Below the pieces are notes generated by a model. It worked only from the letters and a program-made list of their open reading frames with translations. It was not told the origin of the DNA and did no database searches. From positions 1 to 64,000 of the forward strand of contig CANQIF010000010.1 in NCBI GenBank assembly GCA_947623965.1: a DNA stretch of 64,000 bases, given 5' to 3'. The first letter of the stretch is position 1, and every line of letters begins with the position of its first letter. The DNA comes from an uncultured Alistipes sp. Its GTDB lineage: Bacteria > Bacteroidota > Bacteroidia > Bacteroidales > Rikenellaceae. The translations under genes and the position numbers were made by a program. Below are positions 49,780 to 60,218 of this stretch, piece by piece.

Positions 49780-50166
49780 TTACTTCTTGGCGTTCGCCTT
49801 CGGGCGCTTGGCACCGTACTTCGAGCGGCGCTGGCGGCGGCCGTCGACACCGGCCGAGTCGAGCGCACCGCGCACGAGGTGATAACGAACACCGGGGAGG
49901 TCCTTGACACGGCCGCCGCGGACGAGCACGATCGAGTGCTCCTGCAGGTTGTGGCCTTCGCCGGGGATGTAGGCGTTCACCTCCTTGCCGTTGGTCAATC
50001 TGACACGTGCCACCTTACGCATAGCCGAGTTAGGCTTTTTCGGGGTCGTCGTGTACACACGGGTACAAACGCCACGGCGCTGCGGACACGCGGCGAGTGC
50101 GGGCGACTTCGATTTGTCCTCCAGCGCAACTCGGCCGTTACGAACTAACTGTTGAATAGTAGGCAT
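49780..50166 (-). CDS. rpsL: 30S ribosomal protein uS12
   Basis: 128 aa. [12 protein letters not shown] start; decoding-site loops [16 protein letters not shown] (wild-type Lys at 43/44, a common streptomycin-resistance position) and [13 protein letters not shown]. First gene of the str segment, with a promoter about 60 bp upstream. Confidence 0.98.
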   Translation of the reverse strand: MPTIQQLVRNGRVALEDKSKSPALAACPQRRGVCTRVYTTTPKKPNSAMRKVARVRLTNGKEVNAYIPGEGHNLQEHSIVLVRGGRVKDLPGVRYHLVRGALDSAGVDGRRQRRSKYGAKRPKANAKK

Positions 50167-50221
50167 GTTAACTGTCCTTTAATTTGGTTAATTTTCTATT
50201 TCCATTCTCCAAAATGGACTG

Positions 50222-50251
50222 CAAAGGTACGAATAATTTTCGAAAACACAA
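50222..50251 (-). promoter_or_regulatory. Promoter of the ribosomal supercluster
   Basis: Minus strand: TTG (50249-50251), 19-bp spacer, TACCTTTG (50222-50229), a good Bacteroidetes match, 56 bp before the rpsL ATG in an AT-rich gap. It probably serves much of the downstream cluster, since no other promoter match is clear inside it. Confidence 0.75.
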
Positions 50252-50448
50252 GCCGATCGCGCTCTTTTTCGCCCTTTTTTCAGGATTTTAGCGCGGTTCG
50301 GATTCTTTTTGCCTATAAAATCTCCGACAGAATAAGCTCCGCTTATCGCGAACGCCGTGCAGAACGGCTAACTCGCTGGCCGCATACCCGTTACGGACGC
50401 GCGCAAGAGCGGCGCGGAAAAGTAGTTGAAAGGCCCCCTGGGAACGAT

Positions 50449-50527
50449 CCTCTGCGGGCGTGCCCGCAGAGGGGCCGAAAGGACAAGCCGCACAAAACAG
50501 CAGGCGCCCCGCAAAGGAAGCGCCTGC
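50449..50527 (-). terminator. Two hairpins after the small membrane protein gene
   Basis: CCTCTGCGGGC/GCCCGCAGAGG (50449-50472) and GCAGGCGC/GCGCCTGC (50500-50507 with 50520-50527). On the minus strand the second is followed by TGTTTTG, so it may end the 195-bp gene upstream of it. Confidence 0.5.
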
Positions 50528-50570
50528 AACAGATTGAGAAAAAGATCTCTACCGGCTATATCAGCACAAC

Positions 50571-50765
50571 TTATTTCAGCATGGCCAGAATCGCCATGGC
50601 GGCGAAGAGCAGCTGCCACAGACAGACCTCCCGCTGCAGCTTCCGCAGCGTCCGCCCCTCTCCGCCGGCAGCCTCCCGGCCGATGCACACCCACCGCACG
50701 ACGGCGGCGATGCCGACAGCCGCGGCGGCAAGCAGCGCGGCTCCTTCCGTAAAGACGAGTTTCAT
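50571..50765 (-). CDS. Small membrane protein, unknown
   Basis: 64 aa with two hydrophobic segments ([19 protein letters not shown], about 8-26, and [18 protein letters not shown] at the end) joined by a charged loop ([18 protein letters not shown]). The hydrophobic pattern and Lys/Arg placement fit a two-helix inner-membrane protein. I recognise no family. It stands between the rpsL and leuS promoters on the minus strand. Confidence 0.5.
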   Translation of the reverse strand: MKLVFTEGAALLAAAAVGIAAVVRWVCIGREAAGGEGRTLRKLQREVCLWQLLFAAMAILAMLK

Positions 50766-50882
50766 GCCCCGAAGATACGCATTTTCGGGAGAACCGGCCC
50801 CATCGGCCGGGAAAAAAGCGCGGACCGGCAGCCGGAAAGGGAAGAAACGGAGGAAACGGCGGGCAGTTCCCGAAAAATTTAC

Positions 50883-50890
50883 TACTTTTG
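50883..50890 (+). promoter_or_regulatory. Promoter -7 box of leuS
   Basis: TACTTTTG matches TAnnTTTG, 25 bp before the leuS ATG. The -33 region is not a clear match. Confidence 0.55.
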
Positions 50891-50914
50891 TCCTTCAAAA
50901 GAGATCACACCGCC

Positions 50915-53671
50915 ATGGAATACAACTTCAAGGAGATCGAAGCCCGCTGGCAGCAGCGCTGGCGCGACGAGCACACCTACCGGGTCGGGGTCGACCCGAA
51001 GCGTCCCAAATACTACGTCCTCGACATGTTCCCCTACCCGTCGGGCGCCGGCCTGCACGTCGGCCACCCGTTGGGCTACATCGCCTCGGACATCTTCGCC
51101 CGCTACAAACGGCTGAATGGCTTCAACGTCCTCCACCCGATGGGCTACGACGCCTTCGGCCTCCCCGCCGAGCAGTACGCCATCCAGACGGGGCAGCACC
51201 CCGCCGTCACGACGGCGAAGAACATCGCCCGCTACCGCGAGCAGTTGGACAAGATCGGCTTCTCGTTCGACTGGGAGCGCGAGGTGCGCACCTGCGATCC
51301 CGCCTATTACAAGTGGACGCAGTGGGTCTTCCTGCGCCTCTTCGACCACTACTACGACAACACGGCCGGCCGGGCCCTCCCGATCGCCGGCCTCGTCGCC
51401 CGCTTCGAGCAGGCGGGCAATGCCGGTCTCGACGCCGCCTGCACCGCCGAGATGCACTTCACGGCCGACGAGTGGAACGGCTGGAGCGACGCGGAGAAGG
51501 AGCGCGCGCTGCAAAACTACCGCCTCGCCTTCCGGGCCGACACGATGGTCAACTGGTGCCCGAAGCTGGGCACGGTGTTGGCCAACGACGAGGTGCGCGA
51601 CGGCCTTTCGGTGCGCGGCGGCTACCCCGTCGAGCAGAAGCGGATGAAGCAGTGGCTGCTGCGCGTGACGGCCTACGCCCAGCGCATGCTCGACGGCCTC
51701 GACGCCCTGGAGTGGAGCGACTCGCTGAAGGAGATCCAGCGCAACTGGATCGGCCGCTCGGAGGGGGCGCAGCTCTTCTTCGACATCGCCGGCTCGACCG
51801 ACAAGCTCGAGATCTTCACGACGCGCCCCGACACGATCTTCGGCGTCACCTTCATGGTGGTGGCCCCCGAGCACGAGCAGCTCGCCGCCCTCACGACCGA
51901 GGCGCAGCGCGCCGAGGTCGAGGCCTACGTCGCCGAGACCCGGAAACGCTCCGAGCGCGAACGCATGGCCGAGACGCGGCGCGTGAGCGGCGTCTTCACG
52001 GGCTCCTACGCCGTGAACCCCTTCACGGGGCGCGAGATTCCGATCTACGCCTCGGACTACGTCCTCTCGGGCTACGGCACGGGGGCCATCATGGCCGTGC
52101 CGGCCCACGACTCGCGCGACTGGGCCTTCGCCCGCCGCTTCGGATTGGAGATCGTCCCCGTGGTCGAGGGCGGCAACGTCGAGGAGGCCTCCTACGACGC
52201 CAAGGAGGGGCGCATGATCAACTCGGGCTTCCTCGACGGCAAGGAGGTCCGGGAGGCGATCCCCGCGATGCTCGGGGAGATCGAGCGCCGCGGTCTGGGG
52301 CGCCGCCGGGTCAACTACCGCCTGCGCGACGCCATCTTCTCGCGCCAGCGCTACTGGGGCGAGCCCTTCCCGATCAGCTACCGGGGCGAGACGGCCCATC
52401 CGCTGCCGGACGACCGTCTGCCGCTCGAGCTGCCGCCGATGGCCGACTTCGGCCCCACGGAGCAGGGCGAGCCGCCCCTGGCCCGCGCCGCAGGGTGGTG
52501 CACGGCCGAAGGGGAGCCCTACGAGCTCTCGACGATGCCCGGCTTCGCCGGCTCGTCGGCCTACTACCTGCGCTACATGGACCCGCACAACGACACGACC
52601 CTCGTCGGCCGCGAGGCGAACGCCTACTGGCGGCAGGTGGACCTCTACGTGGGCGGCATCGAGCACGCCACGGGCCACCTCATGTACTCGCGCTTCTGGA
52701 ACATGTTCCTCTACGACCTGGGGCTCGTCTGCGAGCCCGAACCCTTCCGCCGGCTCATCAACCAGGGGATGATCCAGGGGCGTTCGAACTTCGTCTACCG
52801 CGTCGTCGGCACCAACAAGTTCGTCTCGTACGGGCTGAAGGATCAGTACGAGACGCAGGAGATCCACGTCGACGTGAACATCGTCCGCAACGATCTTCTC
52901 GACACGGAGGCCTTCCGCCGCTGGATGCCCGACTTCCGGGACGCCGAGTTCATCCTCGAGGAGGGCAAATACGTCTGCGGCTGGGCGATCGAGAAGATGT
53001 CGAAGTCGATGTTCAACGTCGTGAACCCCGACTACATCGTCGAGAACTACGGCGCCGACACGCTCCGCATGTACGAGATGTTCCTCGGGCCGCTCGAGCA
53101 GTCGAAGCCCTGGGATACGAACGGCATCGACGGCGTGCACAAATTCCTCAAACGGCTGTGGCGCCTCTTCTACGACCGCGACGGCCGCCTGCTCGTCACG
53201 GACGAAGCCCCGGACGAGAAGGAGCTCCGCACGCTCCACAAGACGATCCGGAAGGTGACGGAGGATATCGAGAACTTCTCGTTCAACACCTCGGTCGCCG
53301 CCTTCATGATCTGCCTCAACGAGCTGGGCGACTGCTCGAAGCGGGCCGTGCTGGAGCCGCTGACGGTGCTCCTGGCCCCTTTCGCGCCCCACCTCGCCGA
53401 GGAGCTCTGGCACGCCTTAGGCCACACGACGACGGTCTGCGACGCGCACTACCCCGTCTGCGAGGAGAAATACCTCGTGCTGAGCACCTTCGAATACCCC
53501 GTGTCGATCAACGGCAAGCTCCGCTTCCGCCGCTCCTACCCGACCGATGCCGACGCCGACGCGATCCGCGCCGACGTCGTCGCGCAGCCCGAGGCCCAAA
53601 AGTGGCTCGAGGGGCGCACGCCGAAGAAGGTGATCGTCGTGCCGAACAAAATCATCAACATCGTCATCTGA
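50915..53671 (+). CDS. leuS: Leucyl-tRNA synthetase
   Basis: 918 aa from [12 protein letters not shown] at 50915. Class I synthetase charging tRNA-Leu. HIGH-type motif HVGHPLGY at 48-55 and KMSKS at 694-698. The editing domain is present ([20 protein letters not shown] with its threonine-rich site, and [16 protein letters not shown]). Near full length for Bacteroidetes LeuRS. Followed after 11 bp by a secreted hydrolase gene. Confidence 0.98.
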   Translation: MEYNFKEIEARWQQRWRDEHTYRVGVDPKRPKYYVLDMFPYPSGAGLHVGHPLGYIASDIFARYKRLNGFNVLHPMGYDAFGLPAEQYAIQTGQHPAVTTAKNIARYREQLDKIGFSFDWEREVRTCDPAYYKWTQWVFLRLFDHYYDNTAGRALPIAGLVARFEQAGNAGLDAACTAEMHFTADEWNGWSDAEKERALQNYRLAFRADTMVNWCPKLGTVLANDEVRDGLSVRGGYPVEQKRMKQWLLRVTAYAQRMLDGLDALEWSDSLKEIQRNWIGRSEGAQLFFDIAGSTDKLEIFTTRPDTIFGVTFMVVAPEHEQLAALTTEAQRAEVEAYVAETRKRSERERMAETRRVSGVFTGSYAVNPFTGREIPIYASDYVLSGYGTGAIMAVPAHDSRDWAFARRFGLEIVPVVEGGNVEEASYDAKEGRMINSGFLDGKEVREAIPAMLGEIERRGLGRRRVNYRLRDAIFSRQRYWGEPFPISYRGETAHPLPDDRLPLELPPMADFGPTEQGEPPLARAAGWCTAEGEPYELSTMPGFAGSSAYYLRYMDPHNDTTLVGREANAYWRQVDLYVGGIEHATGHLMYSRFWNMFLYDLGLVCEPEPFRRLINQGMIQGRSNFVYRVVGTNKFVSYGLKDQYETQEIHVDVNIVRNDLLDTEAFRRWMPDFRDAEFILEEGKYVCGWAIEKMSKSMFNVVNPDYIVENYGADTLRMYEMFLGPLEQSKPWDTNGIDGVHKFLKRLWRLFYDRDGRLLVTDEAPDEKELRTLHKTIRKVTEDIENFSFNTSVAAFMICLNELGDCSKRAVLEPLTVLLAPFAPHLAEELWHALGHTTTVCDAHYPVCEEKYLVLSTFEYPVSINGKLRFRRSYPTDADADAIRADVVAQPEAQKWLEGRTPKKVIVVPNKIINIVI

Positions 53672-53682
53672 ACCCGCCCGTC

Positions 53683-54582
53683 ATGAAACGCCTCCTGACC
53701 CTTTTCCTCCTGCTGACAGCGGCGGTCTTCGCAGCCGAAGCGCAGGAGATGCGCGCCGCAAAGGTCCTCCCGATCTGGGACAACGCGACGGCACCCCATT
53801 CGAACGGCCTCGCGGAGCCCGAACCGGCCGTCGAAAACGGCCGGCCGCGCTTCACGACGCGCGCCGAGCTCTACCTCTACCCCGCCGATCCGGCGAAAGC
53901 CTCCGGGCGCGGCGTGGTGATCTGCCCGGGCGGCGGCTACCGGCACCTCTCGATGGAGAACGAGGGGGCCCGCATGGCCGAGTGGTTCGCCGCGAACGGC
54001 ATCACGGCCGCCGTGCTGCGCTACCGCATGCCCAACGGCCATCCCGAGGTGCCGCTGGAGGATGTCGAGCAGGCGCTGCGCATCCTGAAGGGGCAGGTCC
54101 CGGGCGCCGAGGGCTTCACGGCCGAACAGGCGGGCGTCGTCGGCTCGTCGGCGGGGGGCCACCTCGCGGCGATGGTCTCGACCATGGGCGCCGTCCGGCC
54201 CGCCTTCACGATTCTCTTCTACCCCGTCATCTCGGCCGACGCCGCGCGGGCGCACAAGGGGTCGTTCGACAACCTGCTGGGGGCGAAGCGCTCGAAGCGG
54301 GCGAGCCGCCGCTACTCCCTCGAGCGGCGGGTGACGGCCGCGACGCCGCCCGCCTTCCTGCTGCTGGCCGACGACGACCGCACGGTCCCCCCGGTCAACA
54401 GCACCCTTTATTACAACGCCCTGAAGGCGCACGGCATCCCCGCCTCGATGCACCTCTACCCGATCGGCGGCCACGGCTTCGGCATGCGCGACTCCTTCCC
54501 CTTCAAGGCGTCGTGGCAGGCGCTGCTGCTCGACTGGCTCGACCGGACCGTCCCGGCGACCCGCTCCGGGGAGCCGGAATAG
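53683..54582 (+). CDS. Secreted alpha/beta hydrolase (acetyl-esterase-like)
   Basis: 299 aa with a signal peptide ending at AEAQ. The alpha/beta-hydrolase fold shows an oxyanion motif CPGGGYRHLS (about 87-96), nucleophile Ser in VVGSSAGGHLAAM, an acid in LADDDRTVPP and His in GGHGFGMRD. This is the BD-FAE/acetylxylan-esterase-like group common in Bacteroidales, where such enzymes remove acetyl or feruloyl groups from plant glycans. It probably acts in the periplasm. No polysaccharide-utilisation genes are adjacent. A paralogue is at 57888. Confidence 0.82.
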   Translation: MKRLLTLFLLLTAAVFAAEAQEMRAAKVLPIWDNATAPHSNGLAEPEPAVENGRPRFTTRAELYLYPADPAKASGRGVVICPGGGYRHLSMENEGARMAEWFAANGITAAVLRYRMPNGHPEVPLEDVEQALRILKGQVPGAEGFTAEQAGVVGSSAGGHLAAMVSTMGAVRPAFTILFYPVISADAARAHKGSFDNLLGAKRSKRASRRYSLERRVTAATPPAFLLLADDDRTVPPVNSTLYYNALKAHGIPASMHLYPIGGHGFGMRDSFPFKASWQALLLDWLDRTVPATRSGEPE

Positions 54583-54661
54583 CCGGGGTGCATCGGCCGA
54601 ATACCTTTAAAAGCTTCGCCCCGGCGCGAAGCCACTGACAACGAACACACGAAACAGCGAT

Positions 54662-55747
<1,086 letters not shown>

Positions 55748-55813
55748 CCGGAAAACGCCTTGCGGCGAAGCGGTGCGGGGCAATTTTTCCCCGCCGCTTC
55801 GCGTTTGTCGGAC

Positions 55814-56365
55814 ATGAAGCAGCAGATACTGCGGCTCGCAGCCGCCCTCCTTACGCTCCTCGCCGCTGCGCCCCTTCGGGCGCAGCAGCCGCTCTATTTG
55901 GTCAACGGCATCGAACGGCCGGACGCCTCCGACATTCCGCCCGCGATGATCGAGCGGATCGAGGAGCTGCCCGCCGACGAGGAGACCATCGCCCGCTACG
56001 GCGAGCGGGCCGCGGGGGGCGTGATTCTCGTCATGCTCCGCTACGACGAGCCGCCCCGCTTCACGGCGGACACGCTTCCCTTCGCCCGCTACATCGCCCG
56101 GCGCGTCAGCTGGGGTCCGACCGATCCCACGGCGCGCGTCGTGCTGCGCTACCGGATCGCGACCGACGGCACGCTGACGGTCAGCGAGCTGCTCGAAGCG
56201 ACCGACAACCGCTTCAAGCGCCGCGTGCTGAAGGCCGTCGCGGAGGCGCCGCGCTGGCAGCCCGCCCGCAAGGCGGGCGAGCCCGTCGAGAGCGAAGGGG
56301 TGCTGCGCATCCAACTGCCCGCCGGGCGCCCGATGCCCCGCCGGCCCGAGCTGGTGATCCGCTGA
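55814..56365 (+). CDS. Small secreted protein with TonB-receptor-plug-like and TonB C-terminal-like parts
   Basis: 183 aa from MKQQILRLAA at 55814; signal peptide to LRAQ. Residues 26-73 (PLYLVNGIERPD, IERIEELPADEETIARYGER, AAGGVILV) follow the pattern of the end of the SusC/TonB-receptor plug, where such proteins have an IEVLKD...AAIYGSRGANGVILI-like segment. Residues 105-170 (ARVVLRYRIATDGTLTVSEL, PRWQPARKAGEPV) resemble the TonB C-terminal domain. No transmembrane anchor other than the signal is present. It may be an energy-transduction accessory; function is not established. Confidence 0.65.
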   Translation: MKQQILRLAAALLTLLAAAPLRAQQPLYLVNGIERPDASDIPPAMIERIEELPADEETIARYGERAAGGVILVMLRYDEPPRFTADTLPFARYIARRVSWGPTDPTARVVLRYRIATDGTLTVSELLEATDNRFKRRVLKAVAEAPRWQPARKAGEPVESEGVLRIQLPAGRPMPRRPELVIR

Positions 56366-56562
56366 CCGCCCCCCCAAGCGGCCGACCGCTGCCGGACCGC
56401 CAAGCCGCCTGCCGCGCCGCCGAAACGCAAGACCTCCAACCGCCGAAACGCTGAAACACCAAAGCACCGAACACCGAAACACCGAACCGCCCATCCAGCC
56501 AAACAGCCGAATCACCCGAACCCCGCCCCCGCCGAAACTTTCCAAAAAAACCTCTGCCGAAG

Positions 56563-57876
56563 ATGTCCGCCCTCTCCTCCGTCCATCCGATCACCCTCTC
56601 CGAGCTGCAGCGCCGCGTCAAGGAGGCGCTCGTCGAGCGCTTCCCGCTCCCGGTGTGGATCACGGCCGAGATCTCCGAGCTGAAGGTCAACTACTCGGGC
56701 CACTGCTACTTGGAGCTGATCGAGAAGCGCGGCGGCGAGGGGAGCAACGGCGTACCCGCAGCGCAGGCCCGGGCCGTCGTCTGGCGCTCGGCCTATCCCC
56801 GCATCGCCGCCTACTTCGAGGCCGAGACGGGGGCGCCGCTCGCCGCCGGGATGCAGATCCTGGCGCAGGTGTTGGTCAACTACCACGAGCTCTACGGCTT
56901 TTCGCTGCAGATCAACGACATCGACCCCGCCTTCACATTAGGCGACATGGCCCGGCAGCGCCGCGAGACGATCGCCCGCCTGCAGCGCGAAGGGGTGTGG
57001 GAGATGAACCGGCAGCTGCCCCTGCCGCTCGTCGTGCAGCGCATCGCCGTCGTGTCGAGCGCCCGCGCCGCCGGCTACCAGGATTTCTGCAAGGAGCTGG
57101 CCAAGTCGCCCTACCGCATCGAGACGACCCTCTTCGACGCCGTCATGCAGGGGGCGGCGGCCGAGGATTCGCTCGTCGCGGCCCTCTGCGCCGTGGCCGA
57201 CCGGCAGGCGGAGTTCGACGCCGTGGCGATCGTCCGCGGCGGCGGCTCGCAAAGCGACCTCAACTGCTTCAACGCCTACCGCCTCGCCGCCTACGTCGCC
57301 CAGTTCCCGCTCCCGGTCGTCACGGGCATCGGCCACGACAAGGACGAATCGGTCGTCGATCTGGTCGCCCGCACCCCCCTCAAGACCCCGACGGCCGCGG
57401 CCGCCTGGCTCGTGGAGCGGATGGGGCAGGTGGACGGCTGGCTCGAAGCCGCCGCCCTGCAGCTGCACGATGCGACGCTCGGGACGATGCGCGAGGCCGA
57501 AGTGCGGCTCGAACGGCTCCTCGGCGAGGTGCGCCGGCTGGCCGCCGAACGGCTGACGCGCGAGGGGCTGCGCCTCGAACACGCCGCGGCGATCGTTCCC
57601 GAACGGGTGCAGACCCTGCTGCGGCAGGAGCAGCTGCGTCTCGAGGGGGCCTCGGAGGCGGTCGCGGCCCACGCGCCGCAACGGATCCTGCAACTCGGCT
57701 TCGCCGTCGTCCGTGCCGGCGACCACGCCCTGCGGAGCGTCGGGGAGCTGCGCCGCAGCCGGCAGCTCACGATCGAACTGGCCGACGGCTCATACGAACT
57801 CGCGAACGACCCGCAGCGGCCTGCCACGCAAAAAGGGCAGCCGAAAGGCCCGAAACCCGCCATCGAAAACACCTGA
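56563..57876 (+). CDS. xseA: Exodeoxyribonuclease VII large subunit
   Basis: 437 aa. N-terminal OB fold (PITLSELQRRVKEALVERF, VWITAEISELKVNYSGHCYL), catalytic domain with AVVSSARAAGYQDF and VRGGGSQSDLNCFN, GIGHDKDESVVD, and a C-terminal coiled region. Degrades single-stranded DNA with XseB. Its small subunit gene (58928) is separated by an intervening hydrolase gene. Confidence 0.95.
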   Translation: MSALSSVHPITLSELQRRVKEALVERFPLPVWITAEISELKVNYSGHCYLELIEKRGGEGSNGVPAAQARAVVWRSAYPRIAAYFEAETGAPLAAGMQILAQVLVNYHELYGFSLQINDIDPAFTLGDMARQRRETIARLQREGVWEMNRQLPLPLVVQRIAVVSSARAAGYQDFCKELAKSPYRIETTLFDAVMQGAAAEDSLVAALCAVADRQAEFDAVAIVRGGGSQSDLNCFNAYRLAAYVAQFPLPVVTGIGHDKDESVVDLVARTPLKTPTAAAAWLVERMGQVDGWLEAAALQLHDATLGTMREAEVRLERLLGEVRRLAAERLTREGLRLEHAAAIVPERVQTLLRQEQLRLEGASEAVAAHAPQRILQLGFAVVRAGDHALRSVGELRRSRQLTIELADGSYELANDPQRPATQKGQPKGPKPAIENT

Positions 57877-57887
57877 ACACGGATATC

Positions 57888-58808
57888 ATGAAACGACTGT
57901 TCTGTCTCTTTTCGGCCCTTTTCGCGGCCGCCGCGACGCTCCCGGCACAGGAGCGCATCGAACTTTGGCAAGGGAGCGCGATGCCCAATTCGCGCGGCAT
58001 CGAGGTGGCGGACAGCATCGCCAACCACCGCGTCTACCGCGTCGGCCGCCCCGCCATGTACCGCGTGGCCCCCGCCCCCGGGCGGAACCGCGGCATCGCC
58101 GTCGTCATCTGCCCCGGAGGCGGCTACCAGCGCTACGCCTGGGAGGTGGCGGGCTTCGACATCGCCCGCTGGCTCGCCGGCGAGGGGATCACGGGCTTCG
58201 TGCTGACGGCCCGGCTCCCCGGATCGCCCGACGTCGTCGATCCCGCAACCGTCGGCACGCAGGACCTGCAGCGGGCCCTGCAGCTGATCCGCGCCAACGC
58301 CGAGCGCTGGGGCATCGACCCGAACCGGGTGGGCGTCGAGGGCTCCTCGGCGGGCGGTCACCTCGCCGCCTCGGCGGGCGTGGCGCCGCAATGCCTCTAC
58401 ACGGGAACGGACGCCGTCTCGAAGCTGCCCTGCCGCCCCGACTTCATGATCCTCGTCTCGCCCGTCGTCTCGATGCGCGACGGCATCACCCACCGCGGCA
58501 GCCGCGAGCAGCTCTGCGGCAAGAGCCCTGACGAGGCACAGCTCGCCCGCCTCTCGATCGACGAGCAGGCGACGGCGCAGACCCCGACGACGCTCCTCGT
58601 CCACGCCGACGACGACCGCTCCGTCCCGGCCGAGAACTCGATCCGCCTCTACCGGGCGCTGCACGCCTGCGGCGTACCGGCCACGCTGCACATCTTCCCG
58701 AAGGGCGGCCACGCCATCTCGCTCGAGAAGCAGCCTGCCGGCACCGAGCTGTGGAAACCGGTCGTCGAGCGGTGGATGGACCTGCTCTACGGCGAGCAGC
58801 AAAAATAA
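57888..58808 (+). CDS. Secreted alpha/beta hydrolase (esterase-like)
   Basis: 306 aa; signal peptide to LPAQ. Oxyanion motif VVICPGGGYQRYAWE, nucleophile in VEGSSAGGHLAASAG, acid in HADDDRSVP and His in FPKGGHAISLE. Same family as the enzyme at 53683 and clearly paralogous, with similar spacing of all motifs. It interrupts the xseA-xseB pair, 11 bp after xseA. Substrate unknown. Confidence 0.82.
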   Translation: MKRLFCLFSALFAAAATLPAQERIELWQGSAMPNSRGIEVADSIANHRVYRVGRPAMYRVAPAPGRNRGIAVVICPGGGYQRYAWEVAGFDIARWLAGEGITGFVLTARLPGSPDVVDPATVGTQDLQRALQLIRANAERWGIDPNRVGVEGSSAGGHLAASAGVAPQCLYTGTDAVSKLPCRPDFMILVSPVVSMRDGITHRGSREQLCGKSPDEAQLARLSIDEQATAQTPTTLLVHADDDRSVPAENSIRLYRALHACGVPATLHIFPKGGHAISLEKQPAGTELWKPVVERWMDLLYGEQQK

Positions 58809-58927
58809 GGGGCCCGATAGCCGCGCCTCCCGCTCCGGGGGGCCGCAGGGGCCGCGCCCCTTCTGTTTCAAGGAAAGGGGCCGCGGCGGGCCGCGCCCGC
58901 AAAAGACCGATCGAAACACCGAAAACG

Positions 58928-59128
58928 ATGGCAAAGAAACAGACCGAATTCAACTACACGGCCTCGATCGAGGAGATCGAGCGCATCCTGGCGAAATTCC
59001 GCGCCGAGCAGCTCGACGTCGATACGCTGGCATCCGAGGTGAAGCGCGCCACGGAGCTCATCGCCGCCTGCCGCGCGCGGCTCAAAAAGGTGGAGGGCGA
59101 AGTGAACGAAATCCTCGAAGCGAAATGA
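58928..59128 (+). CDS. xseB: Exodeoxyribonuclease VII small subunit
   Basis: 66 aa. NYTASIEEIERILAKFRAEQ and DVDTLASEVKRATELIAACR match XseB, a helical protein that assembles on the C-terminus of XseA. It overlaps the following methyltransferase gene by 4 bp (ATGA), implying coupling. Confidence 0.93.
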   Translation: MAKKQTEFNYTASIEEIERILAKFRAEQLDVDTLASEVKRATELIAACRARLKKVEGEVNEILEAK

Positions 59129-59901
59129 AACGGCTCATCCGGTGGCTGCTCAACCACCTGCCGCGGCCGCTGCTGCAGCGCATGGCGGGATGGGCGATGC
59201 CCCTCGTGGGGCTCTTCTATGCGGGACGGCGCGTCTGCTGCCCCGTCTGCGGCCGGCGCTTCCGCCGCTTCCTCCCCTACGGCTACGTCGCCCCGCGGCC
59301 GAACGCCCTCTGTCCGCACTGCCTCGCCCTCGAACGGCACCGCCTGCTGTGGCTCTACCTGACGCGCGAGACGGAGCTCTTCCGCTCCCTGCCGCGGCTG
59401 CTGCACGTCGCCCCCGAGGTCTGCCTCCTGCGCCACCTCGCGCCCCGCTATGCCGCGGCCCGCGACCGTTACGTGACGGCCGATCTCGAGAGCCCGCTCG
59501 CCGACCTGCACTTCGACATCCAGCACATTCCGCTGCCCGACGCCTCGTTCGATTTCTTCCTCTGCAACCACCTTTTGGAACACGTCGCCGACGACCGGCA
59601 GGCGATGCGCGAGCTGCACCGCATCCTGCGGCCGGGCGGGCAGGGGGTGCTCCTCTCGCCCGTCGAACCCGGGCGCGCCGTCACCTTCGAGGACGACACG
59701 ATCGTCGATCCCGCCGAGCGGACCCGCATCTTCGGCCAGTACGACCACCGGCGCATCTACGGCAGCGACTTCGTGGACCGGCTGCGCGAGGCGGGCTTCG
59801 AGGCCGAAGCGGTGGACTACGCCGCGACGCTCCCGGCCGAGGAGCGCACCCGCTACGCCCTCCCGGCGGACCTTATCTACGTCGTGCACCGCCGCGCATA
59901 G
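59125..59901 (+). CDS. SAM-dependent methyltransferase with N-terminal zinc-ribbon-like motif
   Basis: 258 aa. Four cysteines in CCPVCGRRFRRF (about 38-49) and NALCPHCLALERH (about 64-76) look like a zinc ribbon. A class I methyltransferase-type domain follows: LHVAPEVCLL in place of the usual glycine-rich loop, VTADLESPLADL, IPLPDASFDFFLCNHLLEHV, RELHRILRPGG. The altered glycine loop makes activity uncertain. Substrate unknown; translationally coupled to xseB. Confidence 0.75.
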   Translation: MKRLIRWLLNHLPRPLLQRMAGWAMPLVGLFYAGRRVCCPVCGRRFRRFLPYGYVAPRPNALCPHCLALERHRLLWLYLTRETELFRSLPRLLHVAPEVCLLRHLAPRYAAARDRYVTADLESPLADLHFDIQHIPLPDASFDFFLCNHLLEHVADDRQAMRELHRILRPGGQGVLLSPVEPGRAVTFEDDTIVDPAERTRIFGQYDHRRIYGSDFVDRLREAGFEAEAVDYAATLPAEERTRYALPADLIYVVHRRA

Positions 59902-60181
59902 CCCGGAGGGGGGGGGTAGCGGCAGCGGAGCTGCAACGCTGCAGGGCTGCAGGGCTGCGGGACGGCAGGACGGCAGGAAAGCGGGACGGGCCGCTCTCTC
60001 CCGCGTAAATGCCGAAACGTTCCCGTAAAAACGGCGGCCTCTCCCGCGAAAACGCCCCTCCCTCCCGCAAAAACGGCGGCCCCACTCCCCGAAACGCCGG
60101 GGCTCCCCCGCGAGTACCGCCTCTTCCCGCGAAAAATCCGCATTTTCGGCCCCCGACGCACCGATATTCGGCGGCTTTTGC
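59902..60181. repeat. Low-complexity intergenic repeats before the ppGpp synthetase gene
   Basis: No gene. Short tandem or near-tandem units: GGGCTGCAGG-type decamers and GACGGCAG octamers (about 59940-59980), then CTCCCGCGAAAACG- and AAAAACGGCGGCC-type units in imperfect repetition (about 60015-60135). The promoter box of the next gene follows. Confidence 0.6.
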
Positions 60182-60189
60182 TACCTTTG
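60182..60189 (+). promoter_or_regulatory. Promoter -7 box of the ppGpp synthetase gene
   Basis: TACCTTTG matches TAnnTTTG, 30 bp before the ATG. No clear -33 element at ideal spacing. Confidence 0.6.
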
Positions 60190-60218
60190 CAGACAGTTAG
60201 GTTAAATTTCCGGAAAAG

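Noticed and set aside
50882..53413. An 843-codon minus-strand open frame opposite leuS
   Set aside because: leuS motifs are complete on the plus strand; the minus frame has only low-complexity Arg/Glu/Val-rich text.
50152..54582. A 1476-codon plus-strand open frame through leuS and into the next gene
   Set aside because: It is out of phase with leuS over most of its length, has no protein motifs until it enters the hydrolase frame near 53683, and has Arg/Gly/Pro-rich shadow composition.
60009..60200. A 63-codon plus-strand frame before the ppGpp synthetase gene
   Set aside because: Made of the local short repeats and overlaps the promoter box.
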